Shown piece after piece: positions 44,651-55,800 of a DNA stretch of 64,000 nucleotides (the stretch's first letter is position 1; each line of letters opens with the position of its first letter). The notes below the pieces were generated by a model that saw nothing but the letters and a program-made list of their open reading frames with translations, was not told the origin of the DNA and did not search any database. The position numbers and the translations under genes are program-made. Source of the stretch: Bacteroidota bacterium (lineage in GTDB: Bacteria > Bacteroidota > Bacteroidia > Bacteroidales > JAAUTT01). The DNA is taken from NCBI GenBank assembly GCA_021779665.1, contig JAJYAG010000009.1:4986-68985 (forward strand), written 5' to 3'.

Positions 44651-45274
44651 TTATTTCTTGGTACCTGCCTTCTTATCGGCATCATACTTTTCGTTCAGAC
44701 CTTTGATAACTTCTTTTGTAATATCAAGTCCCGGATCAGCATATAAAATCTTGCCGTCAAAAGAATTACCAAGAACAAAAGTAAAATTTTTGCCTTTGTT
44801 ATATTCCTTAATATAATCCATAATGCTATTCATGGATTTACGCAGCATAACAGCATTTTCTTCCTGAAGCTGAGCTCCATAGCTATCGCGAAGTTTATAA
44901 AGGTTCTGTTCTTCGAGTTGAAGCTGTTGGCCCATCTGTTCAAGTTTGGAGCGTACTTCCAGACCACGCTGAGCTTTGTACTGCAAATCCTGATAATTTT
45001 GCTGCAGCGATTTTGATTTGGAATTCAATTCAGAATCATATTGTTTTCCTTTGCTTTCGATTTCTTTAATTAAATCTTTGGTCATGTTGTAGTTAGCCAT
45101 AACCGAATCGATTTCTACAAAAGCTATTGAACCGGGGCCAGCTTTAACAGCGGTTGAATCGGATGATGAAGCTGAAGATGAACCAGAATTTCCTTTGCCT
45201 GTAAAATAAAGAACATACAATACAATAACAGCTACTGCAAGAACTGCCTGAATAATAATACCCGCTTTTTTCAT
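44651..45274 (-). CDS. OmpH/Skp-like periplasmic chaperone
   Basis: 207 residues. An N-terminal anchor or uncleaved signal lies near 5-25, followed by a Ser-rich linker (SGSSSASSSDS). The OmpH core begins with IAFVEIDSVMANYNMTK near 51; long coiled-coil helices follow (SKSKSLQQNYQDLQYKAQRG), then a strand-rich end with FTFVLGNSFDGKILYAD. Skp-type chaperones hold unfolded outer-membrane proteins. It has a perfect promoter of its own and a terminator, making it a single-gene unit downstream of the PorP/SprF gene. Confidence 0.88.
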   Translation of the reverse strand: MKKAGIIIQAVLAVAVIVLYVLYFTGKGNSGSSSASSSDSTAVKAGPGSIAFVEIDSVMANYNMTKDLIKEIESKGKQYDSELNSKSKSLQQNYQDLQYKAQRGLEVRSKLEQMGQQLQLEEQNLYKLRDSYGAQLQEENAVMLRKSMNSIMDYIKEYNKGKNFTFVLGNSFDGKILYADPGLDITKEVIKGLNEKYDADKKAGTKK

Positions 45275-45301
45275 TGTTTATACCTTTTTTTAATGGATGG
45301 G

Positions 45302-45332
45302 CAAATATAATGGAATGATTGAATAATTCAAA
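45302..45332 (-). promoter_or_regulatory. Perfect Bacteroidota promoter for the OmpH gene
   Basis: On the minus strand TTTG (45329-45332) is followed after exactly 19 bases by TATATTTG (45302-45309). Both elements match the TTTG-N19-TAnnTTTG consensus without error, 27 bases before the start. Confidence 0.82.
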
Positions 45333-45352
45333 AGTAGGTACAAAAATTTGAA

Positions 45353-46366
45353 TTAGAATTCGGGGCAAGGTACTGAATGTAGTTTTCTCTTCTTGGCATA
45401 TTTGGCAAACTCGATACTTAAAGAAAGTTCGTGAGCGCCTGCAGTTTTATCAATCAGGTTGGAAATTGTAAAATCGTAGCTATATCCTATGCTTACTCTC
45501 TGTGTTTTAAACCCGACAAGAAAAGCAAACATATCACCCCTGGTGCTGTTAAGAATCGGAATACCTCTGTACCAAAGGCCAAAAACAAGCGGGCTTTTGT
45601 TCCAGTAAATACCCATATCGAGCTGGTTATATTTATCCTGATTCTTGTACATAAATGCTACCGATAATGTCTCATCGATCGGACGCAACAAACGACCTTT
45701 TCTAATCAATGTAACCCCTCCAAATACTGAAGTTTTAAGAGGTACAATATGTTCATCGGCCATTATGGAAAGATTAGGCCGCATAAGATGATCGACAGAA
45801 AGCCCAATCCACATTTTAGAATTGTAAATGATGAGAGAAGACGCAACATCGAAAGCTCCAACTTTATCCTTTTCAGGGAAAACCATCGTTCCGTTCGGAT
45901 CAATTATCCCCTGATCAGTCAGCTGATAAGGAAGAATTAATTTGGAATAATCAAGCGATCGCTGAAGATAAGTGAACTGAAGTCCCGGCCGTAAATGCCA
46001 GAAATCGTTAAACTGAAAATCGTAAGAATACTGAAGACCTGCGAGAAGCGTACCGTATCTTCCGGCACCTGCAACATCGCGCAGAGCCAAAAAACCTATT
46101 CCGCTATTAAAGTTACTGAAATAGTGGTCGAAAGACGTGCAGTAGGTTGTATAACTCTTAGGGAGCCCCGGCCACTGGATGCGATAATTTGTGTAAACCC
46201 GGTTCTGAAGTGTTGATCCTGCAAAAGAAGGAGCCAGATATAGTTTGTTGGCAAAAAACTGGGTAAAATGAATATCCTGAGCCTTTGTTGAATTCGTTAA
46301 AGAAATCAAAAACAATAAAGCAAAAATTGAGAATGCGCGCCGTATATATTTCTTTGCTTGTACCAA
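45353..46366 (-). CDS. PorP/SprF-family type IX secretion membrane protein
   Basis: 337 residues. After a signal peptide (about 1-29, ending TKAQ) comes the family start, DIHFTQFFANKLYLAPSFAG, then a beta-barrel with SGIGFLALRDVAG near 95, SLIIYNSKMWIGLSVDHLM near 180 and SIGYSYDFTISNL near 300. PorP/SprF proteins help T9SS to secrete or attach large type B cargo. It lies 195 bases downstream of the giant PKD protein on the same strand, like sprF after sprB in Flavobacterium johnsoniae. It probably serves that protein specifically. Confidence 0.93.
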   Translation of the reverse strand: MVQAKKYIRRAFSIFALLFLISLTNSTKAQDIHFTQFFANKLYLAPSFAGSTLQNRVYTNYRIQWPGLPKSYTTYCTSFDHYFSNFNSGIGFLALRDVAGAGRYGTLLAGLQYSYDFQFNDFWHLRPGLQFTYLQRSLDYSKLILPYQLTDQGIIDPNGTMVFPEKDKVGAFDVASSLIIYNSKMWIGLSVDHLMRPNLSIMADEHIVPLKTSVFGGVTLIRKGRLLRPIDETLSVAFMYKNQDKYNQLDMGIYWNKSPLVFGLWYRGIPILNSTRGDMFAFLVGFKTQRVSIGYSYDFTISNLIDKTAGAHELSLSIEFAKYAKKRKLHSVPCPEF

Positions 46367-46561
46367 GTCAGTCCAGATAAAATTACTTTTCCACTTTCAT
46401 CTAAAATTTAATTCAACAATCCATCTTCCAGTTAATGACGAACATATGCAATTAAATTTTGGGTTATTACGTTATATATCCATCACTTTTTCGTTAAAAA
46501 CCGAATTTTGTTACACGTTTAGAGTAAAATAAAATATCTTACATCAAAAAAGAAAGGTTTT

Positions 46562-49500
46562 TTATCTAAGCAATGTTACATCACCTGCTTTATTGAAACT
46601 TGAACCGTTATAGAATTTCCCCTTTGCTTTCCAGATATAAACATCCGACTTACACAACTTACCTTTGTAATAGCCGTCCCATCCAATTTTCACATCCTTC
46701 GTTTCGAATAATAATTCGCCTAAACGGTCATAAATTTCGAGTTTATATTCAGCAATTCCGTCATGGTGCGGATGAAATACCGTGTTCTTAATATCGGGAA
46801 GTGTATACTTTCCATCACCCGGACCATCTGTACTTGGTTTAAATGCATTCGGGAATATCAGAACACCAGTTCCCTTTACTTCCACAGCACGCTGCATTAC
46901 AACTGAGTCGAAGCATTGATGCTCTGTCCATACATTTAAAGTTATATCGTAAAAACCAAGTTCTTTGTATGTATGTGACGGCTCAAAAACATCGGAAGTA
47001 TCACCATCGCCAAACTCCCATAGATACCTGTTTCCAAGTTTACTTGTATTATAGCAATGTACAAGGGCATCGGGAAGCATAACCTGCCGTGGCGAAACGT
47101 CGAAGCTGACCTCCGGTTTCGGATAAACTACCACTTCACGATAAGTAACATCCTCCGGTCCATCGCCATAGGTCGTAAGTTTTACCTGATATTTTCCGGG
47201 TTTATTATAGATATGGTTAGGATGCATTTCTGTTGAAACAGAACCATCATCAAATTCCCATTTATAGGTAGTAGCCCATGTACTGTGATTTGTAAAAGCT
47301 ACCGTTAAAGGTACACATCCGTTATCGCTTGCATCAAAATCGGCAATTGTTTTTGGAGCAAATACCCGTATTCTGTGACTTGCCGAATCAGAGCAATGAT
47401 TACTCCATACATTCAGTTTGATATTGTAATTGCCCCATCTTAAATATTCATGAACCCCGGGTTCCATAACGGTTGTAGTTTGTCCGTCGTCAAAATTCCA
47501 GAAATAATTCCAGTTACCCGGATTGGTCTGATTGTCAATATTAACCCTTGCATCGGGATAAAATAAATGCGAAGGCAAAGCTGAAAAATCAACAGTAGGT
47601 TGCGGGTAAACAGTTACCTGACGGAACATGGTATCGGAACAACCAAATTGAGAGAAGCCAATCATCCGGACATTAAAGGTGGTGTCGTCGATAGAACTGT
47701 TAAAGAACCTGTGGGTGGGATTTTTTAATGCGCTTGTAATGTTATCACCAAAATCCCATTTGTAAGTGACTGCACGCAAAGTTCTATTTACCATTGGAAC
47801 TAACAACGGACTACATCCGGCAGTATCCGGAGTAAAGTCAGCAACAACACGGGGGTAAATATTAATGCTTTGCTGAATCTGATCGGTACAATTATGAACC
47901 GATTGTACAAACAACTTCAGATCGTAAGTAATAGTGGTCGGTTTTAAATTATCATATATATGCGTAATGGGGTTCAGATCAGTTGAAAGAGTTGAATCTC
48001 CATCACCAAAACTCCAGTAATAATAATCGCCAGCCTCCGATAAATTGCGGATTGGCAAATGGAACGGAGGACAATTTACAGAATTATCAACATCTAATAA
48101 AGCCTTTGGCTTGGCATAAATTGTAACCTTTTTATTAATTGTGCTGGTACAATTGAAAATAGAAGTTGCTGTAAGCGAAAGATTATAAACAGAATCAACA
48201 TTACTGAAATTGGTATAAGTATGTTTAGGACTTGTAATCACAGAAGTTCCCATATCGCCGAACACCCAATTATATCTGTTTGCATTGCGCGATTGGTTTG
48301 TAAATGCTATTTCTAAAGGATGACAGCCTCTTAGTGTGTCTTGGGTAAATGCAGCAGTAACTTCCGGGAACACCTGCAGTGACAAACTTGTGGTATCCTG
48401 GCACTTTCCATTATAACTTGCAATTAATCTGGGATAAAAAGTTTGAGGAGTCGTACCCAGATTTCGATAAGTATGGGTAAACACAGGAGCTGTGACATTC
48501 GACTGCTGTCCATCTCCAAAAATCCATTGAAAACCGTTTGATCCGGCTGAAGAGGAATTGGTTATGGAAATAGGATGTGGAGAACACCCAACGGGTTTAT
48601 CGAACGAAAAACCAGCTTTTATAAATGGATAAACTTTAATACTGACTGTTGAAGAATCCACACAATTATAAATGGAATAGGCTTTGAGTTTTGTTGTAAA
48701 AGTACGTTCACTCGATGTTAAATTTTCGAAAGTATGAGAAGGACTTTTAGTAACAGCCGAACCACCATCACCAAAAAACCATTGATAGGAAACAGGGACC
48801 GTTCCCGGACCAGATTGATTGGTGTAATTAACTTTCAAAGGATTACAACCTTCGGTAACATTGCTTGTGAAAGTCGCTTTTACTTCGGGATAAATTGTAA
48901 TCTGAATGGAATCGCGGCTTTTGCAGATTCCATTTGTATTACTTGCAATTAACCGGAGATTCCTCCTTAATGGCTGATTCGACGGGTTATTTAACGAATT
49001 GTTAATATAAACATGCGAATAATCTATGGATGAGTGATTATCAACAGTTCCATCATCGTACATCCACTGGTACTGGGTTATACTTCCACGGGAGGAATTA
49101 TGTATTTTAACTTCATATGGCGAACATCCTTTTACTGAATCAACAGAAAACTTAGCTTCTACATAAGGATAAACATTTATATTAATGATTGTATCATCAA
49201 TACAGTTATATTCAGATGTTACGGTTAGTTTAACCGGATAGACCTGCGTTGTATTTGTGGTATTTGAAAATATATGTTCAGGATTCTGAAGTGTTGAGGA
49301 GGTATTATCCCCAAATTCCCATTTGTAATATTTTGAAACATTATTTAAATAATTCGATTTGTTGGTAAAATTTACAGGCAATGGATTACATCCGATAATA
49401 ACATTAGGCGCAAAATCAGCTTTAATTTCAGGATAAACAGTAATACGCTGCATAACAGAATCCCTGCAGCCTCCGCCGTTTTTGACAACAACTTTAAGCT

Positions 49501-52500
49501 GGGGCGCAAAAACGACACTGGTGGTATTACGGTACCTGTGAATTGTATCTATAACGGAATGATTATCGGAACTACCATCGCCATATTTCCATTCATAACT
49601 TACTATTCCGCCCCGGGATTTATTCTTTATTGCGGCATTGAAAGGAGCGCAGGCGGATGGAACATCAACCGAAAACTGCGGATCCAGAAACGGATGTATT
49701 ACAATATCCCTTTCAGCATAACCATTGCAATATTCGTTCGACATGCCCGTCACTTTTACTTTATAAGTTTTATCAATGGTTGTTAAATTCGTAAATAAGT
49801 GACTGGGATCTTTAACTGTTGAAGTATTCCCATCGCCAAAGTCCCATAAATAAGAAGTGATAGCCTGTGCGTTGGCCGAAGAAGTAACAAATTCTATCAA
49901 TGTTGAATCGCAATAGTTATTATTAATGCTGGTAGGCAAACTGATAGAGGATTTTAGGACCGGTACAAAACTCAATGACGTTTGGGGGTAAACAGTAATC
50001 TGACGCGATACGGTATCAGGACACCCAGTATCATATTGATGACGAACAGTAAGCTTAAGCTTGTAGTTAACCGGTGCGGCCGTTGTGTTGGCAGGATAAG
50101 TATGAATCAGCGTATCGTTATTTACAGTCCGCGTAACCCCATCACCGAAATCCCACAGATATTGACTTATAGCGCCTTTATTAAGAGAGTTATTCTTTAT
50201 CCTGATAGTCAGAGGACTGCATCCACGAACCGTATCAACAGTAAAACTTGCTTTTACAAAAGGATATACTTTTACAGTTGCTGTTGCAGTATCGCGACAG
50301 TAATAAGGAGAGGTGGCAACAAGACTGACATTATAAGTTGTATCGGTTGCCCGGAATAAATTCTCAAAAATGTGTACCGGATTTTTATCAGGAGCTGTAC
50401 TTCCATCGCCAAAATTCCAGTGATACAGAGAGTCAGCAACATTCCCGTTCGACATATTCCTGAAATTCACAATATTGGGGTTACACGAAGTGGTGTCTTT
50501 CGGATAAAAATTTGCATTAATGGTTGGATATACCACAATTTGCTTAGTAAGGGTATCCGGACACTCGCCAAAATATGAGGCCCGAAGCTTATAGGTGTAT
50601 ACGATAGGGTTGTATGGGGAGGTATTATTCTGAAAACTACCTGTTGCAGGTTGAACAAAACTGGTTTGAACCGGCGGTGTAAAAACAATGGGTGGATTAT
50701 TGTCCTTTTTATAACTCCATTCATATTTTGTTGCTCCAATCGACTTATTTGTAACGTTAATGTTAAAAGGAGCACAAGCAGCGGTTTTGTCGGTTTCAAA
50801 ATAAGCTCTCACCTCAGGCAGAACTCTTACAGTAATTTTCAGGGTATCGTCGCCAAAACATTTTGATTGCCGCACTACCACGTAATAATCGTGAACTCCC
50901 GGAGGACAGAACACCTGTGGTGTGGACACCTTCTGATTGCTAAGGTAAGTGGGCGGACCACTTGGTGTACCATAATGCCATGTATATTCCAGACCGCCAT
51001 TGGCACGTAAAAATACAGTATCGCCAAAACAACTGACATGTGATGTTTCATTCACCGACGCCACCACGGCGGAAGCCATAGTTGCATTAAATGAAGAAAA
51101 ATATCCATACTTGTTGGTTTGCCCGCTAAACCCGTTGGTTATCCCCAAATGGAAAAAGTCCTTTTCATTAACTACCCTCACCGCCTGGTTTATAGGAATT
51201 AAAGCACCAATCCCGGAATTTCCCCTGTAGTTTTTATGTAAAACAACCCATCCTGCCGAATCCACAGGCTCAAACCATTCCGGAGGAATCGGTTTGCTTG
51301 TATTATCCTGATAATAAATTGTAAAATAATTATGAGATTGTGTAGGAGAATTTAAAGGAATGTTTTTGTCATAAGGAATCATCAGATTCATGGTCATAGA
51401 ACTGCTACCATCGGAAGCGATACTTGACCGGAAAAAAGAAACTTCATTGGAGCCGGTACAATTGGTGATAGGAGGCAGTACGGCTCCTCCCATTTCGCAG
51501 CCTATACCTGTAATGTGAAAAACATATATCGGTTGGGTGGCAAAAATATAGATAGAGGTCTGATTATCATCGTTAATATCGGGAGTTACAAAAGTTGTCT
51601 GTTGGGCATTTATTGTGGTACTATACAACAACGACCCATCCTTCTTTCTAAAGAAAATCTGTGTCCCGGGTTGTGTGGCTGTAACAATAATCTGTTCGCC
51701 CCGTTCCGGCTGCTGAACACCTGCGGGTGCTGCCGCAGTTGATGCATTACCAGTCATTACCAGGTATTTGTTGCCAATTACATTTGTAGGAATTATTTGA
51801 TCACCCAGAATATCATAACAAGAATAGGAAGCTACAGGAACAGAATCGTCATTTATTGTAATTGCAATAGGTTTATTACTGGTAACCCTGGTGCCCGACA
51901 AATGTCCCTTTGCCGTACGGCTGTTGGCTACCATCGAATATGTTTGACCTTTATTGAGAGTAACAGAATAAGAAGATAGATCGGTCCTTCCTTTTATGAG
52001 GGCTGTTGGGTAAACAGTAATAATGGTTCCATCTTCAGTAGCCACAATATTTGCGCTCGACAAAGGGCTATCCGGAGAATATTTGGCTGGAACAGAGTCG
52101 TTATTCCATATATTCTGAAACGGGAGATAAAAATCCACTCCCAAAGAGTTTCGGCCTTTTAACGAAAACAGATCCCTGTTATAATAGTTATCATAGTCAT
52201 AGTAAACAGTAATCTCGTTATTCGACTTAATATAAATACCCCTGTTTGTAATTCCTGTTGTGGCTGTGACATTATAAGCAGAGGGATTTGCATAAATATC
52301 GCCAAAGGTAGGAAAGCTGTTAGCCATTAGCTGACTATAACTCTGACTCGGAGGGATATCAATTACCTTTGTAACAAAGGAAGGGTTAGCCGGCATCGAA
52401 ATTTCAACATGAGCAGTTACAACATTGGATTGGTTTGTAATTTTAAAACTTACATTATTGGCATTTGTAATAGACCCATGGTTATTTGTTTCTTTTGGTA

Positions 52501-52603
52501 TAGCAAACCAAAACTCCTTATCCACCTGGGCATGTAATATGTTGAGGCTAAAAAAGAAAAATCCAAGCGTAATAAAACACTTTTTCACAAGGCAATAGTA
52601 CAT
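46562..52603 (-). CDS. Giant PKD-repeat surface protein with T9SS type B sorting domain
   Basis: 2,013 residues from the ATG at 52603; an ATG at 52636 would add 11 residues before the signal peptide. After the signal (ending NILHAQ) comes an IgGFc-binding-like domain at about 20-390 (KEFWFAIPKE, GIYIKSNNEITVYYDYDN). A cysteine-bearing Ig-like unit and about 15 PKD domains of about 85-90 residues follow; 14 show the WxFGDG-type core. The C-terminus is a CHU_C gliding-type domain (FPNAFKPSTDGPGDGKY to the end). It should be exported by T9SS and act as a cell-surface adhesin, together with the PorP/SprF gene next to it. Confidence 0.92.
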   Translation of the reverse strand: MYYCLVKKCFITLGFFFFSLNILHAQVDKEFWFAIPKETNNHGSITNANNVSFKITNQSNVVTAHVEISMPANPSFVTKVIDIPPSQSYSQLMANSFPTFGDIYANPSAYNVTATTGITNRGIYIKSNNEITVYYDYDNYYNRDLFSLKGRNSLGVDFYLPFQNIWNNDSVPAKYSPDSPLSSANIVATEDGTIITVYPTALIKGRTDLSSYSVTLNKGQTYSMVANSRTAKGHLSGTRVTSNKPIAITINDDSVPVASYSCYDILGDQIIPTNVIGNKYLVMTGNASTAAAPAGVQQPERGEQIIVTATQPGTQIFFRKKDGSLLYSTTINAQQTTFVTPDINDDNQTSIYIFATQPIYVFHITGIGCEMGGAVLPPITNCTGSNEVSFFRSSIASDGSSSMTMNLMIPYDKNIPLNSPTQSHNYFTIYYQDNTSKPIPPEWFEPVDSAGWVVLHKNYRGNSGIGALIPINQAVRVVNEKDFFHLGITNGFSGQTNKYGYFSSFNATMASAVVASVNETSHVSCFGDTVFLRANGGLEYTWHYGTPSGPPTYLSNQKVSTPQVFCPPGVHDYYVVVRQSKCFGDDTLKITVRVLPEVRAYFETDKTAACAPFNINVTNKSIGATKYEWSYKKDNNPPIVFTPPVQTSFVQPATGSFQNNTSPYNPIVYTYKLRASYFGECPDTLTKQIVVYPTINANFYPKDTTSCNPNIVNFRNMSNGNVADSLYHWNFGDGSTAPDKNPVHIFENLFRATDTTYNVSLVATSPYYCRDTATATVKVYPFVKASFTVDTVRGCSPLTIRIKNNSLNKGAISQYLWDFGDGVTRTVNNDTLIHTYPANTTAAPVNYKLKLTVRHQYDTGCPDTVSRQITVYPQTSLSFVPVLKSSISLPTSINNNYCDSTLIEFVTSSANAQAITSYLWDFGDGNTSTVKDPSHLFTNLTTIDKTYKVKVTGMSNEYCNGYAERDIVIHPFLDPQFSVDVPSACAPFNAAIKNKSRGGIVSYEWKYGDGSSDNHSVIDTIHRYRNTTSVVFAPQLKVVVKNGGGCRDSVMQRITVYPEIKADFAPNVIIGCNPLPVNFTNKSNYLNNVSKYYKWEFGDNTSSTLQNPEHIFSNTTNTTQVYPVKLTVTSEYNCIDDTIININVYPYVEAKFSVDSVKGCSPYEVKIHNSSRGSITQYQWMYDDGTVDNHSSIDYSHVYINNSLNNPSNQPLRRNLRLIASNTNGICKSRDSIQITIYPEVKATFTSNVTEGCNPLKVNYTNQSGPGTVPVSYQWFFGDGGSAVTKSPSHTFENLTSSERTFTTKLKAYSIYNCVDSSTVSIKVYPFIKAGFSFDKPVGCSPHPISITNSSSAGSNGFQWIFGDGQQSNVTAPVFTHTYRNLGTTPQTFYPRLIASYNGKCQDTTSLSLQVFPEVTAAFTQDTLRGCHPLEIAFTNQSRNANRYNWVFGDMGTSVITSPKHTYTNFSNVDSVYNLSLTATSIFNCTSTINKKVTIYAKPKALLDVDNSVNCPPFHLPIRNLSEAGDYYYWSFGDGDSTLSTDLNPITHIYDNLKPTTITYDLKLFVQSVHNCTDQIQQSINIYPRVVADFTPDTAGCSPLLVPMVNRTLRAVTYKWDFGDNITSALKNPTHRFFNSSIDDTTFNVRMIGFSQFGCSDTMFRQVTVYPQPTVDFSALPSHLFYPDARVNIDNQTNPGNWNYFWNFDDGQTTTVMEPGVHEYLRWGNYNIKLNVWSNHCSDSASHRIRVFAPKTIADFDASDNGCVPLTVAFTNHSTWATTYKWEFDDGSVSTEMHPNHIYNKPGKYQVKLTTYGDGPEDVTYREVVVYPKPEVSFDVSPRQVMLPDALVHCYNTSKLGNRYLWEFGDGDTSDVFEPSHTYKELGFYDITLNVWTEHQCFDSVVMQRAVEVKGTGVLIFPNAFKPSTDGPGDGKYTLPDIKNTVFHPHHDGIAEYKLEIYDRLGELLFETKDVKIGWDGYYKGKLCKSDVYIWKAKGKFYNGSSFNKAGDVTLLR
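46890..50870 (-). repeat. PKD domain array within the giant surface protein
   Basis: About 15 repeats of 250-280 bp, each encoding a W-x-[FY]-[GD]-D core and a YP turn near the domain end (VYPxV, IYPxV). Fourteen cores are clear, as LWDFGDG, EWKYGDG, KWEFGDN, QWMYDDG and similar. One unit near the N-terminus (EWSYKKDNN) is degenerate. DNA copies have diverged, so this is an old array. Confidence 0.75.
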
Positions 52604-52857
52604 ACTTCTTGAAATAATGTTTTGTAAAAGCAACATTCCGACATACGTTTTTAATGTTTACGAAAGAATGTTCCTAAAAGTTATGGGCAAATAGCAAAGA
52701 ACCTGCTTAGAATTTAGTATATTTTTAAACACTGCCCGAATATTCCTGTAAAATCAAAAGTAGTCCCTCAAAATAAACCTCTGGTCAAAAATTATGAATA
52801 GTTGCTAACTTTTACTGCCCAAACCGTATAAAAATTAAATTGTCATTAAGAAGATAA

Positions 52858-55800
52858 ATGTTTTTTTTGAGATTTATAATATTATTAACAATAAGTTTTG
52901 TTCCGGCTGCCTTATTCGGGGCAACGCAGACTATTACTTTTTCTAATACCACAAAAACTTATGGAGATCCAGCATTTTCTCCGGCAACAGCAACTTCAGG
53001 ATTGCCGGTATATTATTCAAGTAATAATCCGTCGGTAGCAATTATTATAAATGGAGGCACACAAATTCAGATTGTTGGAGCAGGAACAGCTAAAATCACT
53101 GCTTCTCAGCCTGGAAACGGATCCTATTCCGCAGCTCCAAACAATACTAAAACTCTTACAGTAAATAAAGCAACGATAACTGCTAACGTCGATCCCTACA
53201 CGCGGGAATATGGCGACCCTAATCCAGTATTTACAATTAATTATTCCGGGTTTGTTAACGGAGAAGATATCGACGTATTAGATGTCCTGCCAACAGTATC
53301 CACTTCTGCTGTGCAGTCCTCCAAAGCAGGAAATTATGCAATCACCTTAAGCGGAGGTAGTGACGTAAATTACAAATTCAGTTTCACCAATGGCACATTA
53401 ACTATTACCAAAGCTCCAGTTACTATCATTGCCGATGATAAAACCAGAATTTATGGAAGTTCTAATCCTACCTTCACTCTTAGTTATGTAGGATTAAAAA
53501 ACAGTGATACCAATTCCAAGATAAATACCAAGCCAACCATTTCTACCCCAGCAACAACTTCTTCGAATGTAGGAATATACCCCATCATTTTAAGCGGTGG
53601 CATCTCCGACAGTTACAGTATAACGCTGGTAAATGGAACGCTGGAAATTACAAAAGCAGAGTTAAAAGTTACTGTTGACAACAAAATTAAAAGCTATGGT
53701 GATAATAATCCTACTTTAACTTTTAAGTATTCACCATTTAAATTAAACCAAAATGCATCTGTTCTGAATGAGGTTCCTACAATCTCAACAACTGCAACAA
53801 AAACATCGGATGCCGGCATATACCCCATAGTTTTGACAGGAGGAGATGCAAATAATTATTACTTTACGTTAATAAATGGCACATTAACAATTAACAAAAA
53901 ATCATTAAAAGTCACTGCTGAAAACAAGACCCGCCTGTATGGACAGCCCAATCCTGCTTTAACATATGTATATAGCGGATTCGTTCTAGGGGAAAATGCC
54001 AGCGATTTAATTCAGCAACCATCTATATCCACCACAGCAAACATAACAAGCAACGTGGGGAGTTATCCCATTACCCTTACCGGAGGAGAAGCATTGAATT
54101 ATAGCTTTAATCTGGTTGCAGGGACTTTAAAAATAACGCAGGCTTCACAAACAATTGATTTTCCTGAACAACCAGTAATAGCCTTCGGGGCACCCGACTT
54201 TAGCCCGGCAACTGCTTCAACAGGTTTGCCAATTACCTATTCATCATCGGACATCAATATTATAAGTGTTGTAAACGGAAAGCTGCACACTACCGGAGTT
54301 GGGCAAGTATTAATAACTGCCTTTCAGGCCGGAAACATAAATTACGCTCCTGTTAATACCTTCAGATGGATATCTGTTGGAAAAACAAATCAGGTTGTTA
54401 CTTTTCCCGGTGATATTACCAAAAAATACCTCGATGAGGATTTTAACCCAGGAGCCACGGCCAGTTCGGGGTTACCAGTTACCTATACTGTTGCCGATCC
54501 TTCTGTTGCTGTTCCTTCCTTTGGGGGAATAAAAATTATTGGAGCAGGTGTCACAACCATAACTGCAACTCAACCTGGAAATTCCTCTTTTAGCCCGGCA
54601 AGTGCAACAGTTATCCTGACAGTAGAAAAAACTTCTCAAGCCATAACATTTCCAGCACTACCCCCAGTAGATTATACCTACACGGATTTTACTCCCGGGG
54701 CTACATCGGATTCGCATCTTGATGTTGTTTACACCAGCGACAACCCATCAGTGGCTGTTATTATAAATAACCTGATCCATATTTCAGGGACTGGAAAAGC
54801 AAACATAACAGCCTCGCAACCAGGAAATAAAAACTATCAGCCCGCCGATGATGTAACAAGAGAATTAACTGTGAACAAGGCTGTGCAAACCATCACTTTT
54901 GACATCCTTCAGTCAAGAAACTACAACGATCCTGATTTTTCACCTGACGCTTATTCAAGCTCCGGCCTTCCCATTCTTTATTCCAGCAGCAATCCGGCAG
55001 TGGCGACAATTGTAAACAATCAGATTCATATAACGGGTGTTGGAAGTACCGAAATCTCAGCCAGTCAACCGGGTAATACAAATTATCAGCCTGCCGGTAC
55101 CATATCACGCACTTTGCAGGTTAGCAAATCGCAGCAGGTAATAACATTCAACTCTATACCCGAACAGGCAATTGATAATCCGGTTTATACACTAACAGCC
55201 AGCGCCAGCTCCGGTTTAAATATCACTTATAGCATTGATAACACAGATGTTGCCACAATAAACAACGGAGTAGTTCAGATCCATAAAACAGGCACAGCCA
55301 ATATCACGGCCAAACAGTCGGGTAATGCCTTGTATCAGCCTGCCGGAGAGGTAACTCAGAAACTTATTGTAAAAAACTCATCACAAACGGTTACATTTGC
55401 CCCTTTACCATCCAAAACATTTGGAGATCCGGATTTTACCATATCAGCTACAGCCAGCTCCGGACTGCAACCCTCCTTTTTCAGCGATAATACAAACATT
55501 GCTGTCGTTACCAACAATGTAGTTAAAATAACAGGTGCAGGAACCGTAAATATATATGCCACTCAATCCGGAAACGATTATTATGCAGCTGCTACTCCAA
55601 CTCCGCAGATTCTTACTATTGGCAAAGCTTCACAAAATATAAGTTTTCAGCCCATACAGGATAAAGTATTTGGTGAACTGCCTTTTATACCATTGGCAAC
55701 GGCAAGTTCCGGTTTAAATATTGAATATTCAAGCAATAGTCCCGACGTGGCAATTGTTATCGACGGGAAAATATACATTACCGGCGTTGGTACCGCCCAA

